Part shown: one piece after another, positions 23,900-36,240 of the stretch
Layout of the letters: each line of letters begins with the position of its first letter
Position numbering within the stretch: the stretch's first letter is position 1
Source of the DNA: Ischnura elegans
Lineage: Eukaryota > Arthropoda > Insecta > Odonata > Coenagrionidae
Direction: 5' to 3'
Length of the DNA stretch: 64,000 bases
NCBI RefSeq assembly: GCF_921293095.1
Contig: NC_060259.1
Span: 46,295,812 to 46,359,811 of the forward strand
The notes under the pieces: model-generated
Seen by the model: only the letters and a program-made list of their open reading frames with translations
What the model was told of the DNA's origin: nothing
Databases searched by the model: none
Made by a program: the position numbers and the translations under genes

Positions 23900-25790
23900 A
23901 TAAATATAAGATGAATGAATTTATATTTAATTTGTTCATAGATTCAAATGGCTATGAAAATATAAAGACAGAAAAGAAATCAGCATAAGAAAAATTAGCA
24001 ATGACAGCTTAAACGGACGCATCAAAATCCATCTAACGGTCACCGGTCTTTTTTAGAGACATATTACTCGTACGCAATGTCTCAACTTTTTAGGGTGCAT
24101 AAAGTATTAGCATTGTCAACATTTGACATTATCTTTTACTGGAAAATCCTCGGTATTTTTTTAATATGGACTTAACTGTTTTAACTTTAAGAGGGAAATT
24201 ATATTGATAAAAGTCAGCTCTTCTGCAATTTACAAGGTGGTAATTAATGTTCAAATTAAGTGATACCAAATTTCACCAAAAAAGATAAAATTTGTTCGGT
24301 CAAGTGGATTAAAACCGTCCTTATAAGAAAGTTCTCTGCCTCTTGTAAGCTTGAAGGTTGGCAATCAAGAGCAGCAGTCCATGCCTGAGCTTTCTATGAA
24401 AACAGTTTCCAATGATCCATTTAAAAAATACAGAGGGACAGAACGGAATATTGTCTTTCGTTTTTTTCGTTCGTTTCTTTTTCGTTCGTATTTTTCGATT
24501 ATTTTCACTTTACTCCGAGAACATGTGAAATAACTGTTCAGTCGTTGTATTCGTGTATTCAGTGGGGTGGTTTTGGATCAAAAGTAAGGAATTTAAGTTT
24601 ATAAATAGTGATATGAGAACGATATTTTCTGTTATTCAGTGATTATTGTTTTAAAATAAGAAACTACAAGAAAGCTTGCTGAAAAAACTTTCCCCCACAT
24701 CAACTATGAAATGAAAAAACTCTGTAGTCTTGAAATGGCATAGGTTTTGCCGATCGTATATCGGTTTGCAAATGTCCCCAAATTCAGGAAACACCATGGA
24801 TCAATTTGTTAAGAGTGAAAATTTATGCTCGAAAAGGTGGAGGACGAGCATTAAAAAATCATGAAAAAGACATAAATATATTATGATTATACTGTAACGT
24901 GTTCCTCTCGGTTGGAATATATTTGCCTTTCATTACACTAAAATATTAAGAGATAAAATAATTTTCTCTTGTCACTTTCATATAGTTATTCATTTTTTAG
25001 TGCCTGAGGATTGTATTGAGTTTTTGCAACTGTCGTTTGCGATTGCAGGAAATCGTCACATAACGTGTTGGAAGATGAAAATGGATGAGAGAACGTGCTG
25101 AAAATAGGTGATAGAATTTGTGTATCGAAAAAAATATGGCTCGTCCTTTTTGGGCCCAATCGAAACAGAAAGTCATGCAATTTCCAATCACGGAAGGACC
25201 TTAAGCATCATAATTAGAATAAAATAGAAAAATATAACTATAAGATTTGTAGGGGCTGTACTATTTAAAGACCCCGTTAAGTGTTGATGGCATCTGGACG
25301 AAATGTTTCTATATACACACTTATATTCATTGCATTGAGGAGAGGAAAAAAACACAACTGGTAGAGTATTTTTGGCGTATTTATAATATATACTCCATTT
25401 TTTTACATATTCTATGAGAAATTAATTATTAAGCAAATCAACATAATGATTTTTACTTTCACATTAATGCAAAGTTAAAATGACGTATCAGTCTCCTGTA
25501 ATTATTAATTATAATTATGGGTATTATTTGCGTCGTGAGAGAGATCCTGCATATCGAATTTGTGAGGGATATGGATCCTATGGGCAATTTTTCACATAGT
25601 AAATTGTCTTTTCTTTAATGTAAATTTGTAGGATAAGCATATTTTTAACGCATGTATTTATTTTGGTAATTTTTGTCAAATTAAATCCATAATCTATTGT
25701 ACTGCTTGGGAAAACTTAACAGAATCGGAAATTAAGTCACAGAACTTCGGTTGGAAGGTAACAAACAAATGAGGTTTTCTATCGATTCAC
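23900..25790. other. Non-coding stretch, nothing recognised
   Basis: AT-rich, with only short frames and no repeat partner noticed within the window. Confidence 0.4.
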
Positions 25791-25797
25791 CTAAACA

Positions 25798-26044
25798 AGA
25801 AGACGGAAGAACCTTATAGGCCACATCTTGAGACATGATGGCCTGATGAAGACAATCGTTGAGGGACGAGTGGAAGGCAAGAACGGAAAGGGAAGACCTC
25901 GAACAATATACAGGGAATAAGTAAAGAAGGATGTGAAAGAGAAGAAATACGTAGGTGTAAAAAGATTAGCTGATAGGAGAACTGAGTGGAGAGCTGCGTC
26001 AAACCAATCCTAGGATTGTTGACCAGTGATGATGATTATGATGA
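25798..26044 (+). mobile_element. 5'-truncated LINE 3' end with reverse-transcriptase C-terminus
   Basis: The frame ending at the TAG 26011-26013 reads RRRKNLIGHILRHDG, EGRVEGKNGKGRPRT, then VKRLADRRTEWRAASNQS. This is the characteristic C-terminus of non-LTR retrotransposon ORF2 proteins (GHILRHD, EGR.EG...GRPR, EWRAASNQS). One in-frame stop (25918-25920) interrupts it and there is no frameshift. It is followed by a short 3' UTR ending in GATGATGATTATGATGATGG, a microsatellite-like tail. The 5' part including the catalytic YxDD region is missing, as is usual for aborted reverse transcription. A second copy of the same family lies at 34060-34147. Confidence 0.88.
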
Positions 26045-26059
26045 TGGGATGAATATCAA

Positions 26060-26820
26060 AGCAAGCGAATTTTAATAGACCACCCTTGGAACAAAATGCA
26101 ACAGAAAAATTACCCTTTAACTACTGGTTCAATTTTCATGTTTTACCTCTGAAAATGCTGTTCGCCAGGATAATTTTTCATGTGACAGTAAGTGATATTA
26201 GTTTATTACTTTCAACTGATTTTTCCAAAAAAAAATAGGATGTTGAATCGAATATTCATTATCTATATTAAAATTCCAATCCTTCCTAATCAACGTAATT
26301 AAGACGAGATACGTTTCGTTGATTAATATATTTATGGATTAATTTTACGGTAGAATTATGAAATGTAGAACTTTGATAATTTATCTATCTTGTATGAAAT
26401 TATCGATTGATTCATTTTCATTATTGTGCCACTGAGATTTTTCCGCTACTGCGCTGTAGTGATATTCGATGCCATTAGTTACGGCATCAACTGTGAAACT
26501 GCTCCACATTTTTGCGGAGAATCTTATTATGAATAGGCTAGGAGAGGTGTTGATTTTTTATGTTTTAGAATATGAGAAGTCCGTCTCACTAATAATAGAC
26601 AGTGAGGCATAACTTCTATCCCTTAAAGGAAATATACGCGAACAAAGGTCGTGCAAATTAGATACCTCATGATATATACTTCATAATTTCCCTTAGGTGT
26701 CTAGTATGCATAAAAAGTGATTTTATCCTTTCCAATCTGTATTGCCGTCTTTTTAAGTCTTTACTACCGAGACACGAAAGAACGGAGAAATCCAAAGAGA
26801 AAGAGTAAAATAGTTACGCG
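26060..26820. other. Non-coding stretch, nothing recognised
   Basis: AT-rich; no genes or repeats supported. Confidence 0.4.
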
Positions 26821-26829
26821 TAATTTTAA

Positions 26830-27060
26830 CCCGTCAGCGCCCAAATGTTTTTAATTCGTACATTTTTCACTTTTATAAAATATGATACATATGAGCTCAA
26901 CATAATGAACACATTTCAAACTAACTGACTAATAGAGGAAACCTTCTACCAAGTATGTACACCGAAATGTATGCTAAAATTCACATATTATATGCATTGC
27001 CGGAGTATTGGCTTGGAACTGCACTGGATGCCATATGGCACCCGTTGGCGTTGACGGATT
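26830..27060. mobile_element. Possible TTAA-target (piggyBac-type) short element
   Basis: The left end TTAA|CCCGTCAGCGCC (TTAA at 26826-26829) pairs with a right end whose reverse complement reads TTGA|AATCCGTCAACGCC (27051-27064). The right flank TCAA would be a mutated TTAA. Near the right end, GCCATATGGC is palindromic. About 230 bp, non-coding. Confidence 0.5.
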
Positions 27061-27064
27061 TCAA

Positions 27065-28560
27065 GACTCAATTGTCTTGAAACTATCGTTTTTTCTAGAG
27101 CTAAATTCTCATGCTTTACCTTTAAAACTATTATTCGGATCTTCACTAGTCAAAACTCCAGGTTTATAATTTTTCCTTTAGCCTTCAAGACATCAGCTCT
27201 AATGTTCAACCTAAACTGTTTTAATGCAAATGACCTTACATTTTATAGTGAAATCTCTTTTCCCAGCCTTGACTTTCTCTTAAACCTGACAAATGGTCGA
27301 GTAATTTTTTATTAAACTCCCCTAATACTTCTTTATGCTAGACTACATAGTTTAATTAGTGTCTGGAGATTCATTGGAGCGATCACTCACTAAGTGATTC
27401 GACCCAAATGTTTGTTTGAATAGGTGAGGGAAGAGCTCACATCAAGCTAAGCCACAGGGGTGTAAACTTCACACATTCAGGTTTATGGAGGCTATTTACT
27501 TTCCTTGGGCCACAAAGCTATTCCACGATATATCCCAGTAATAATTTTACTTCACCTAATGATTCAGTCTTTATGATACGCATGACCACGTTAACCTATT
27601 AACGCATAGCGTCACACAGTTAGTACGTGCGCATTTCAATGTTTTTTCTGAGTTGCAGTTGATATGAACGATATTGCGATACATAATTACGTTCAAATAG
27701 AACTCTCTTTCTTCACCGTCATATTAATATTTCCCTTGCCTTCAGGTAAATTCCTGGTGTCAACAAGTATTTATGTGAGACAGTGCATTTAAATAATGTT
27801 TAATGGCCCACACACGGCAGGTCAAGCATTTTTCATTTAGGCATATCGCTCAATAAGTTGATAATTTTTATCACAGTTCAGTATTTAAGATTAATCTGTG
27901 ACTTAACTGTTGTCTTCAGTTTTTTCCGAGAAATTTTAGTATTTGATATGACCTCTTTAAACTCACCATCCGAAACATTATCGTACGCCATGCACATAGG
28001 TCAGTTTCAGTAATGACAAACGCTCTTATTCCTTTTATTTTCATTCAGCACCGTATATTTTCCCTGTAAAATAGCATGAGTTTTATTTAAAATAGAATTC
28101 AAGGTTACTTTGCATAACTATCCATTAAACGGTGTATTTTTCTCTCATCATTTTGCTTTTTAAATTGACTGCATGTATAGGAAGATATGTTTGCAGAAAG
28201 GCAGCTTTAGTGAACTACCGGCAGGTTAGGAGAACATGGTAAGAAAAAAGCGAAGACTCAGAAAAAAAATTATCAAATCACATTAACAGACAAACTTACG
28301 TGTATAAAAATCCGATAAAATTAAATTTTGAATTTGAGAAAGAGGAAGTTCCAACATTCCTTGGCGACATGCTAACATAAGGCTGTACTATACCAAATAA
28401 AAGTTTTTATTGGTGGCATGAAGCAGATTTCCACACGCTATCAGCGGATATTGCTAACTGTAACCGATTTGAAGCAATTCTGCAGCATTTAAATCTCATT
28501 TATTGACGAAAGTAACCGATTTTTCAAAACTAGGCCATTTTTTACAATCCTTGAAGCCGC
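27065..28560. other. Non-coding stretch, nothing recognised
   Basis: AT-rich; short frames only. Confidence 0.4.
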
Positions 28561-28566
28561 CTTTAA

Positions 28567-28797
28567 CCCTTAGGCTGCGGGAATGTTTTTAAAAGTTTTG
28601 TATTTTTGGGATGGTCAGGGATTGTTAAGCTGAAATAGCAATCCCTATCCTGTGGAAAAGTGCACTCAGGCTCTTCTCAGTTAGCAATAAAAGTGTTGGA
28701 AAACTGAAGAAGGTAGTCGAGCAATGATTAAATGTTCAAAAACGTTTTTCAGAAGCCAGCGTACAAAACGTATTAAAACGTTCCCGCAGTCTAAGGT
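28567..28797. mobile_element. TTAA-flanked piggyBac-type MITE
   Basis: 231 bp flanked by TTAA on both sides (28563-28566 and 28798-28801). The left end CCCTTAGGCTGCGGGAATGT and the reverse-complemented right end ACCTTAGACTGCGGGAACGT form terminal inverted repeats with 3 mismatches in these 20 bases. A C-rich start and a TTAA target are typical of piggyBac elements. No transposase sequence remains. Confidence 0.78.
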
Positions 28798-28809
28798 TTA
28801 AATTTAGGT

Positions 28810-31100
28810 AGCCTGAATGTAAACAAATTTATTGATAAAAAAATCATATCAAATTACGAGCACTGTTGTGCCGCACTAATTATGAGGGGAAAGCTTACAA
28901 TTTTAGTAAAAAAAAGCACCTGTTCCAGTGGTTGCTTCATGGTCATATTTTAAGTATATTATCGGTGGGCACACAAACCTAAGAAATTTGGTGTCGGAGG
29001 AGATGTAGTTTCATTCCTTATGTTTTGCAGGTTATTTTTCCGACATAGCGTACCAATGCGAATATAGTTAATATTCAGCAATTCCGGCTTGTTTGATAGG
29101 ATTCAGAGTTGCCTTATCAATATGGATTTAGGCTCATGACTGCTCTTATGAATTAGTAATGCCTCCAAATATCATAAGCTACTCTTGCTAATTGGATTTG
29201 TAGGTTGACACACGGCCGTTGGTTACCAATCGGTGCTGAAAAATAATGTATCCATGAACGTGTACCTGTTTCCTTAACAGAATCGGTGCGTAATATTACA
29301 CACCATTAAGCTTTAAATGTTGTCCTGATTTTGTGAAACCGTATTTAAGACTTCGATTTTTACTTATGCACTCACTAGCCTCTCTTTATCAAGCACTCTT
29401 ACCAGGTTCGAAATTAATTAATATCCTGCTTTGTCAGACCAAAATACTGGCGGTATAATGCATTAATTATGCGGCTATGATTCGAAGAGATGGAGAAAGT
29501 GTGGAGAAGTTATTTTTAGTTAATTTCTTCACTAAGTCTTCGCCCATTAAGCAACTTCCTTCTTTAAAGATTTGTTCAAGTGTAGTATTTCAGAAAAATA
29601 TGGTATTTAAACTAACTCTCAAGTCAAATTTCACATTTTAAATAGAATATTTAAGTGTATATTTTTAAAAATGTGATAAAATGTTCAACCTTTCGGGTTT
29701 AAAGATAATAATTGCGTGTCTATGCCAGCAAACTTTAAAAATATTCTTTTTCTCGGTAAGAGAGAAAAAGGACATGTTTCTGTGCCATAGTCCATTATTT
29801 TTTCATCTTGTAATCGAAGGAATGATGATCAGTTGGTCCCATTTTCAACACTGCTGGCATGAATACGTTCCATAATTATCAAATAATTATTTAACTGGAA
29901 ATGGTTCCACTTTTACAAAGTCCATCACTTCGTCTTTGTTTTTAAAACTGTGGTAAATCACCCGCCCAAAGCAAGCGTTCAACAATTGCAATTTACCCTG
30001 TAGGATTTGATGCACTGAACTATCGACCATTTTTTAATGATAAAAAAGACGTTCCCTCGATGTAGAGGCAAAACAAAATTCAGTTCTATTAAATGAGGTG
30101 CTGAGATCAATCCGAAATATTTTTTCGGATATCATTTAAAATAGTACAACAAATTATGGTTCAGTTTGACATGCTTTAAAATTATTGCCTTTGATTAATA
30201 ATTTACGGGAAATTTTTTTATTTATTTAATAAATTGGAAACTTTAAACCATATAAATACAAAATAATCACCCGTAAAACTGCCTGCGGTGCAAAACATAC
30301 GATACATCAGGCAGGCTTTAATGTTTGAGGTATAGATTAAAAGAAAATTAAATATGCAGACATAAGATAAAATGAACCCGAATAGCCAGAAAAATTGTTT
30401 TTATAAATTCTAAACAGCATTAAGTAATTCACTAATGGTTTCATAACTGATCTTTGATAATTTCATCACCATTAATGAACATAACTGATATTCACTTCAT
30501 GTTAAATTCCCTGTTGTAAAACCAACTCAAAAAATATTTCTTCAGTGTTGATAAAAGTTTAAAATTAATCTTTTGGAAGGCCTTAAATAACATATAAAAA
30601 ATGCATGGAATTATTTGTTGATTTTTTTTCAATTCCCTAGTATTTATGAAATTGCTGGCTTCCGGCAGCCATTGCATTTTATATACTATTATTTACGTGA
30701 AGTTAATTTTGATTTTTTCATAGAATGCGGCATTTTTACCGAATCCAAGTCAATTTCACCGCAGTATTTATCTCTTTTATAAATATAGATTTTGATGTAA
30801 GAGATTGATTTCCAATTCAAAAATCCTCCATGTTTTTGACGAAAAGTAACCCATAATTCTGTGAAAATCACATTTACACCATAGTTCACTGGCTCTCATT
30901 TTTTGAGAGTCTTACCTCACAATCGAAGAGAGCCCAACTTCGCAGCGGAAGCCTAAGTGAGCTCGCATGCTCATCATATTCATCAGGAATGTCGGGGAAA
31001 CTTTTTGTCAGGATTAAAACAAACAAGAATCGCAGATTACTGCAAATGACAATCAGTGTCTTTGAAACTACAAATTGAACATTCAACATCGGGATCTCGA
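28810..31100. other. Non-coding stretch, nothing recognised
   Basis: AT-rich. The 64- to 99-codon frames here show no known domain. Confidence 0.4.
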
Positions 31101-31149
31101 TGGTATTCAGCGAAGAGCACACGACTTGCCGGTGCATAATTGATAAGGT

Positions 31150-31720
31150 AAAGGATGGAAGAGTGGGCATCCGATGGCGTAGCAATTACGACCGAGGCTG
31201 CCGCCCCCGACCACCGGGGACACACCCGCCCCCAACACCCCCTTCGGGGCCCCCAGTCGGAAGCGGCCCGCCCCCGGCCGGAGTCACCCATCGATCCTAA
31301 CGCAATTTGTCACGCTGCCGGTCGTCGGGCTGAGTCGAAGCGATGAGAGGGACCGGGGGCGGCAATTCGATTTGCCTGCCGAAGAATGGGATCCTAATGG
31401 GGGGCGTATTGAACCGTTTTCCCCCTCCCCCCCACGCCACCCCACTCGGGTGATGTAAAAATAAACAAGCCGAGGGTTGGTGGGACGGAGCAGGAATAGG
31501 ACTCAATCCTTAAGCTCTCTTTCCCGCGCACCTTCGCCCGAAGCGGTGGATGAGAGACATCCGCTTCAAGGACGCGCGGGAATATTCCATCCACGCCTTT
31601 TCCTTCTCCTCTTCGTCGTGTCTTTTTTTCGGGTCGCTTGCGTGGCAACCGTTGCAAAAACATCCCCACCTCCACTCCTAAAACTTTCCCCTTCCCTCGT
31701 TTTCGCCCCCCTTGGAGGGA
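31150..31720. promoter_or_regulatory. GC/CpG-rich island without a recognised gene
   Basis: GC-rich and CpG-containing in AT-rich surroundings, with C-runs (about 31200-31290 and 31420-31440). Both strands carry overlapping open frames of low complexity (up to 145 codons on the minus strand, 31394-31831), none recognisable. It resembles the island at the RUNX first exon, so it may be a promoter of an unseen transcript or a distal RUNX promoter or enhancer. That role is inference only. Confidence 0.35.
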
Positions 31721-31870
31721 TGGCGCTGGAGGGTTGCTTCCAAAGCCATCTATATTGCAGCGATCACAAGTCATTCCGAACGGTTTCAAAATATGACACA
31801 TGCCCAGAAGGTTCGGGATGAAACAACCCAAATAGATCTTTCCTCTCTTCGAGGTATAATTGCTCCCCCG

Positions 31871-32150
31871 ATCGCGGTATCAAGGTTTGTAACGCGCCGA
31901 CCTGACAGCTCGTAAGTTGTGGGTTTGGACATCAAACCGGGTAGTGGTGCTATTTTCAAAATAGGGATATGCTCTTCCGCGGAATGACTTGGTCACGAAT
32001 ATTACGAATGAGGATCCTCTAGTCGGCCTATAAATGTGTTGTCACCCACCATGCATTCGAATGGGTTTACATAAGTCACCAGTCGTGCCGCTGACGGACA
32101 ATTTGATCCGAGTTTCACTGGGAAATAAGGTATAATTAGGGTTATTAACC
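31871..32150 (+). mobile_element. tRNA-derived SINE, most complete copy
   Basis: The head GCGGTATCAAGGTTTGTAAC contains an A-box-like word starting at 31878, and GGTTTGGACAT (B-box-like) starts at 31922. The 44-bp separation is exactly that of tRNA genes. The T-stem does not pair, so it is not a functional tRNA. A unique body follows to about 32150. Parts of that body recur on the opposite strand at 61348-61470, 49602-49665 and 61966-61992, which shows a dispersed family. The 3' end is approximate, near TTAGGGTTATTAACCCCTAA. Confidence 0.75.
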
Positions 32151-32773
32151 CCTAATTTAGGAAATAATTAATAAAAGTATTAATTATTACATAATTAGTG
32201 GTAAATCATAGTTAAAATATTTTACAAACGATGATATGATCTATCAAGTTTATAAATTTCCAATGCTATTCCTCGCAATGACATACTATTTAATGCAAAC
32301 TGTTGGGGAAAAAATGGATCGCATTGCACTCAGCACAACGCCGCGGACATTTTTGAAAACCGATAAAAATGTGAACGAAGTGGCAACAGAAATCAGCCCC
32401 CTATGGAATGGAATTGGGCCTCCTCTATGCAGTCCCCTTGGACTTAGTATTGCCGTGTAATTCGAGGAAGACTCAAAAATGTCGCTTAGGAAAAAATGTA
32501 TCTCTTGAAGATGTCTTTGCATGTTAGTATTTGCCTACTGTCTACAAGTTCAGGGAAAATTTTGATAAGAAGAAATCCAAATAATCATATTATTCCTGTA
32601 ACAATATAGAAGAAGATCTGTTTTTGGAGCCGCTTACGATTTGTGATAACTTTTGGTATATCTATTTTTGAGGGGAAAATTTTTTCCAGGTGCTATGAGA
32701 TTTTAAATAAAGTATTAATCCAGCAACTGAATTTAGGAGTTGGCCAGATATCAAAATTAGAGTTATTGCTTAA

Positions 32774-33028
32774 CCATTTCTAACCCACAGGAGATATTGA
32801 ATTTCAAGACTTCTCGTTTAAATTAATATATGTTATTATTTAATATATATAATATTAAATAATAAAAATGTTAAAATTTTCTACTCAATCATAATTATTG
32901 TTGCTACTACGCACTTCGCCAGTAAACTTAAAAGCTTACATGAACACTCAGTTTAAATAATTTCTGAATATAGATAAAAAAGTGTATATTTTTTATGTTA
33001 CCTAGCAGCAACATTCGGTTATAATGGG
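32774..33028. mobile_element. TTAA-flanked short inverted-repeat element
   Basis: 255 bp between TTAA at 32770-32773 and TTAA at 33029-33032. The left end reads TTAACCATTTCTAACCC and the right end, reverse-complemented, TTAACCCATTATAACCG, continuing into AATGTTGCTGCTAGGTAACA. A diverged copy of the latter end occurs at 20015-20060. The core is AT-rich. A piggyBac-type MITE is likely. Confidence 0.65.
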
Positions 33029-33468
33029 TTAAGATTATAAGGCCCTTGTAATTTTTAAATACAAATGAGTCATAGAAATTTATTTCCTTGATTTCATTGG
33101 ATCTAATTTTTTTACTGCTTACGTTATATTCGGATTTAATTTTCAGTTAACTTGTTTTGTGTATCCCTTTTGTAAAATCATGCGCAGCGAACATCTCTTT
33201 GAGCTTCTTGAATTCAGTTGAAGGAAAATTCAGTCCACAGTAGTGATGCATGGAATTCTTGTTTAGCAGTTTTTCCTTTCGTTTTTCTTTTTGTGCTCTG
33301 CAAGTGGAATAAAGCTACATATTCAGACCTGTCTCAAACGCATTCCCCTCAATACTCCACCGCGTTTGAAATATATAATACATTTTCCAAATTATATTAA
33401 ATAATGACGTAAATAGCTAAGAAATGTATCATTCCTACTTCGTGGATGAATGAAGTTACACCAGTTAA

Positions 33469-33622
33469 CATTGGCGGATCTAGGGGATGGCACGTGCCCC
33501 CTCCAGACCCTTGAAAAATATGCAAGATTTTTAATTGTCCCATTATCATTGCGTTCGTTTTGTATTACGAGGTATCCTTGTGCCCCCCCCCCTGCCAGAA
33601 CAAAATCCTGGATCCGCCCCTG
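33469..33622. mobile_element. Short hAT-type element with GGCGGATC ends
   Basis: The left end CATTGGCGGATCTAGGGG pairs with the reverse-complemented right end CAGGGGCGGATCCAGG. The flanks CCAGTTAA (33461-33468) and CTAGTTAC (33623-33630) agree at 6 of 8 positions, fitting an aged 8-bp target duplication. C-runs lie inside both ends. 154 bp, non-coding; the same general type as 4018-4267. Confidence 0.7.
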
Positions 33623-34059
33623 CTAGTTACTGTAATTTGAGTAATCGGATGGCCATAAAAATCTTCATAATAAAGAGATATTGGGAGTTACAACTGTTAT
33701 CATGATTCTAAATGCACGATTGTGAAAATATATTCGCCATAATGAAACTCCGGTAAATAGTTAACTCTGTAATATTTAGCTAAATTCTCGCGCATTTAAA
33801 GTGCATCCTCGTCCAAATTGTGGTACAAGCTTGCGGTATCGAGGTTACCGTCGAGATACTGGGTAGACAATTTTTTTCAGAGAGTAAGGCTAGTTCGGTT
33901 TGAGTTATGTCATTTGGCACGTGTCGCATTTTGAAGAATAAAGTGTGTCGAAAATCCACTTTTTGTGGAGAGATGTCGTGAAACAACATACCTATCTAAT
34001 GATCAACGAAGAAAACCTATTGCCCACTAATTTTAGCAAAGCTGTCTATTAACAGCTAT

Positions 34060-34147
34060 CTCATCACCATCATCATTAGTCAGCATTCCGAAGATTGGTT
34101 TGACGCAGCTCTGCATTCCCCTCTCCTAGGCGCTAGCCTTTTATTAG
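34060..34147 (-). mobile_element. LINE 3' end, second copy
   Basis: Read on the minus strand, KRLAPRRGECRAASNQSSEC followed by a stop (34080-34082) matches the same C-terminal region as the 25.8 kb copy (KRLADRRTEWRAASNQS), with a CATCATCATT-type tail beyond it. Only about 90 bp survives. The two copies lie in opposite orientations. Confidence 0.8.
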
Positions 34148-34149
34148 CT

Positions 34150-36110
34150 ATTATGAAAAAATAAGAAAATGTGCCCCACTGGTACTCTAGTATTTTTGGG
34201 CGATAAAAATTATTTTCATTGCGCTAAATATTGCCCAATATTTTAGCAAAGTACGCTGTTCATAAATTTGTGGGTCGTTGATCATTTAACTGTGTCCACT
34301 TAGTTGCGAAGAGAATAAAGCAGAAGACCACCTTATTATCTACCCACTCCTATTGTCGTTAGTAAGGAGTTCATATCTCTGAGATGGCATTTGCACACTC
34401 TTTCGGGTCAATTTTTGTATTTTTTATGACTGATAATTATTTGAACGAATATTGACTAATCATTTTTATTTTTAAGGATCATTATTCTCCTTTGCATTTC
34501 TGCCTTAGCAAGTGTGTAGAAAGCCATTTGGAATACTTCGGCACTGAATTGGTTAGTTTCCACGTCAAACATTTTCTGAGGAATCAATTACTTGAGGTAT
34601 TAAGAAAATAACTATCTATTATGACAAGCCAGAATATGTGCTTCATTGGTATTCCTGCAGTTCAGTGTGATATAAAATTATTTTAAATGCGCTCATTCAT
34701 CCTCAATAATTCAGCAATGATTTTTTTGTTTTTGTGGTGTGAAAATCTAATTTATCTGTCATGTACCTAAGTTTTAACATAAACCTTACACTAAAATTAG
34801 TTCATATCTGTTAAATTTTATTTGAATTAATGACTTCGAAAATAATTGCCAATACACGAGGGAAATGCAACCCGTGGTAGTGGTAGAAATTAACTTAACA
34901 GCATATAATTTATAGTCACTAAATATAATCTTATGTATGATCCTTCAAACCGAAACAATAATCACACTCTACCGTTGAAAAGTCGGTTAATAGCGCAAAC
35001 CTTTTTTAATCCTCTGTCAGTTGCGTCACATTTTGGAACGCTATTTGTCGCGAGGCGTCTCACAGACACCATTTTGAAATAGTTAATCAAAATGTATGAA
35101 AGTGGAAACAACTGTTTTAACTACAATAAATCATTCATTGAATATTTAATTTCATGAATGGACAACAAATGTATGCATAATAATGTTGGTGATAGTTGTA
35201 TTAATAAAAGACTGAATGCTACTTATTTTGAAGTTTCTTACACTTTTCCTTTCATCGAAATTATATCAGCAAGTTCAATTTGGACGGTAAATACAAACAT
35301 ATTCCGGATGCATCAAGCAAATGAAATATTTTTGCAATTATTAATTTTTTATTTCGTCATTCTTTTTTCGCCCGCAGACGTGACACCTCTTTCGCGCTGT
35401 GTAATTTTCTATTGCTCCAATTTCCTCAGTCTCCTTTTGGAAACTTTTTCACAACCCTTACAAAATTCATTTTCTTCAGTTTCTTTTATATTTATTTCAT
35501 TGAGTTCTTGTGTTCTTTTCTGCAACTCTACTCGCAAGAAAGTTATTTGAGATCTCTTTTCACGAGTTTCGCCCCTTATTCTTTTGCCAGGTTTTTGATA
35601 AAATATCTTTTACGAAGTTTCTAATTATTCCCTTGGTTAATTATTCGGGCATTTGTTGCTCCTAAATTGAGCATTGTATATAGTACTAGCATAGACCATC
35701 GGTTAGTGTTTCGAGAAACAAAGTATATCGCGTATAATTTGTCAACAACATCCAGTCTAAAATTTCGTGAATAACTGGGGGGGGGGATCCCCAGTGAATT
35801 CCGAAAACCTATAGCCTTACTCCATGGAAATGGGTTTGTAAAACTAACATTAATTGTATTATACGGTGGGATTCACAGAAGGGAGGTGAGTAGTACGGTG
35901 ATGGGGATCCGACAAATGGGATGAGACGGTGTGTTACTGCCATTGCTGCCGCGACGGTCGGCTCCAAGCTGACGGTGTTCTCTGATAATCCCGATATTCG
36001 ATTATTATACGTTGTAGGCGCTGAAGTACTTTTGAATTCTTAACTCTTATTGCCGTAATGTATTACGCTTACTGATATAAACTGTTACAGTATAATCATA
36101 ATTCAGTTAA
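34150..36110. other. Non-coding stretch
   Basis: AT-rich. Positions 34180-34260 and 34635-34720 show weak similarity in the same orientation. A 130-codon plus-strand frame at 35158-35550 has a hydrophobic, Ser/Phe-rich C-terminal half driven by pyrimidine-rich DNA; it is not recognised and not called as a gene. A G-run with flanking palindrome (CTGGG...CCCAG) sits at 35776-35793. Confidence 0.35.
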
Positions 36111-36149
36111 TTTTTGCCCGAAACTTGGGCATTATAGAGAATTTTTGGA

Positions 36150-36240
36150 AACATACGGGACGCCCTCAAAAGCGGTCAAAAAGGTCTCAAAAGCGGTGTA
36201 AGCGGGACTATCCCGGCCAAACCGTGACGTATAGTCACTA
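36150..36240 (-). mobile_element. Fragment of a dispersed repeat with a GGTGACCATACGTCCCGG-type end
   Basis: The plus strand ends GCGGGACTATCCCGG...AAACCGTGACGTATAGTCAC. Its reverse complement resembles the end of a widespread animal repeat type that starts near GGTGACCATACGTCCCGG. CTCAAAAGCGGT occurs twice in 22 bp (about 36165 and 36186). No second terminus was found. Confidence 0.35.

Noticed and set aside
31394..31831. 145-codon minus-strand frame in the 31 kb island
   Set aside because: Overlaps open frames on the other strand and has low-complexity basic sequence; no domain or conserved motif.
35158..35550. 130-codon plus-strand frame
   Set aside because: The hydrophobic Ser/Phe/Leu run follows from pyrimidine-rich DNA, and a second frame is open over the same bases; no known family.
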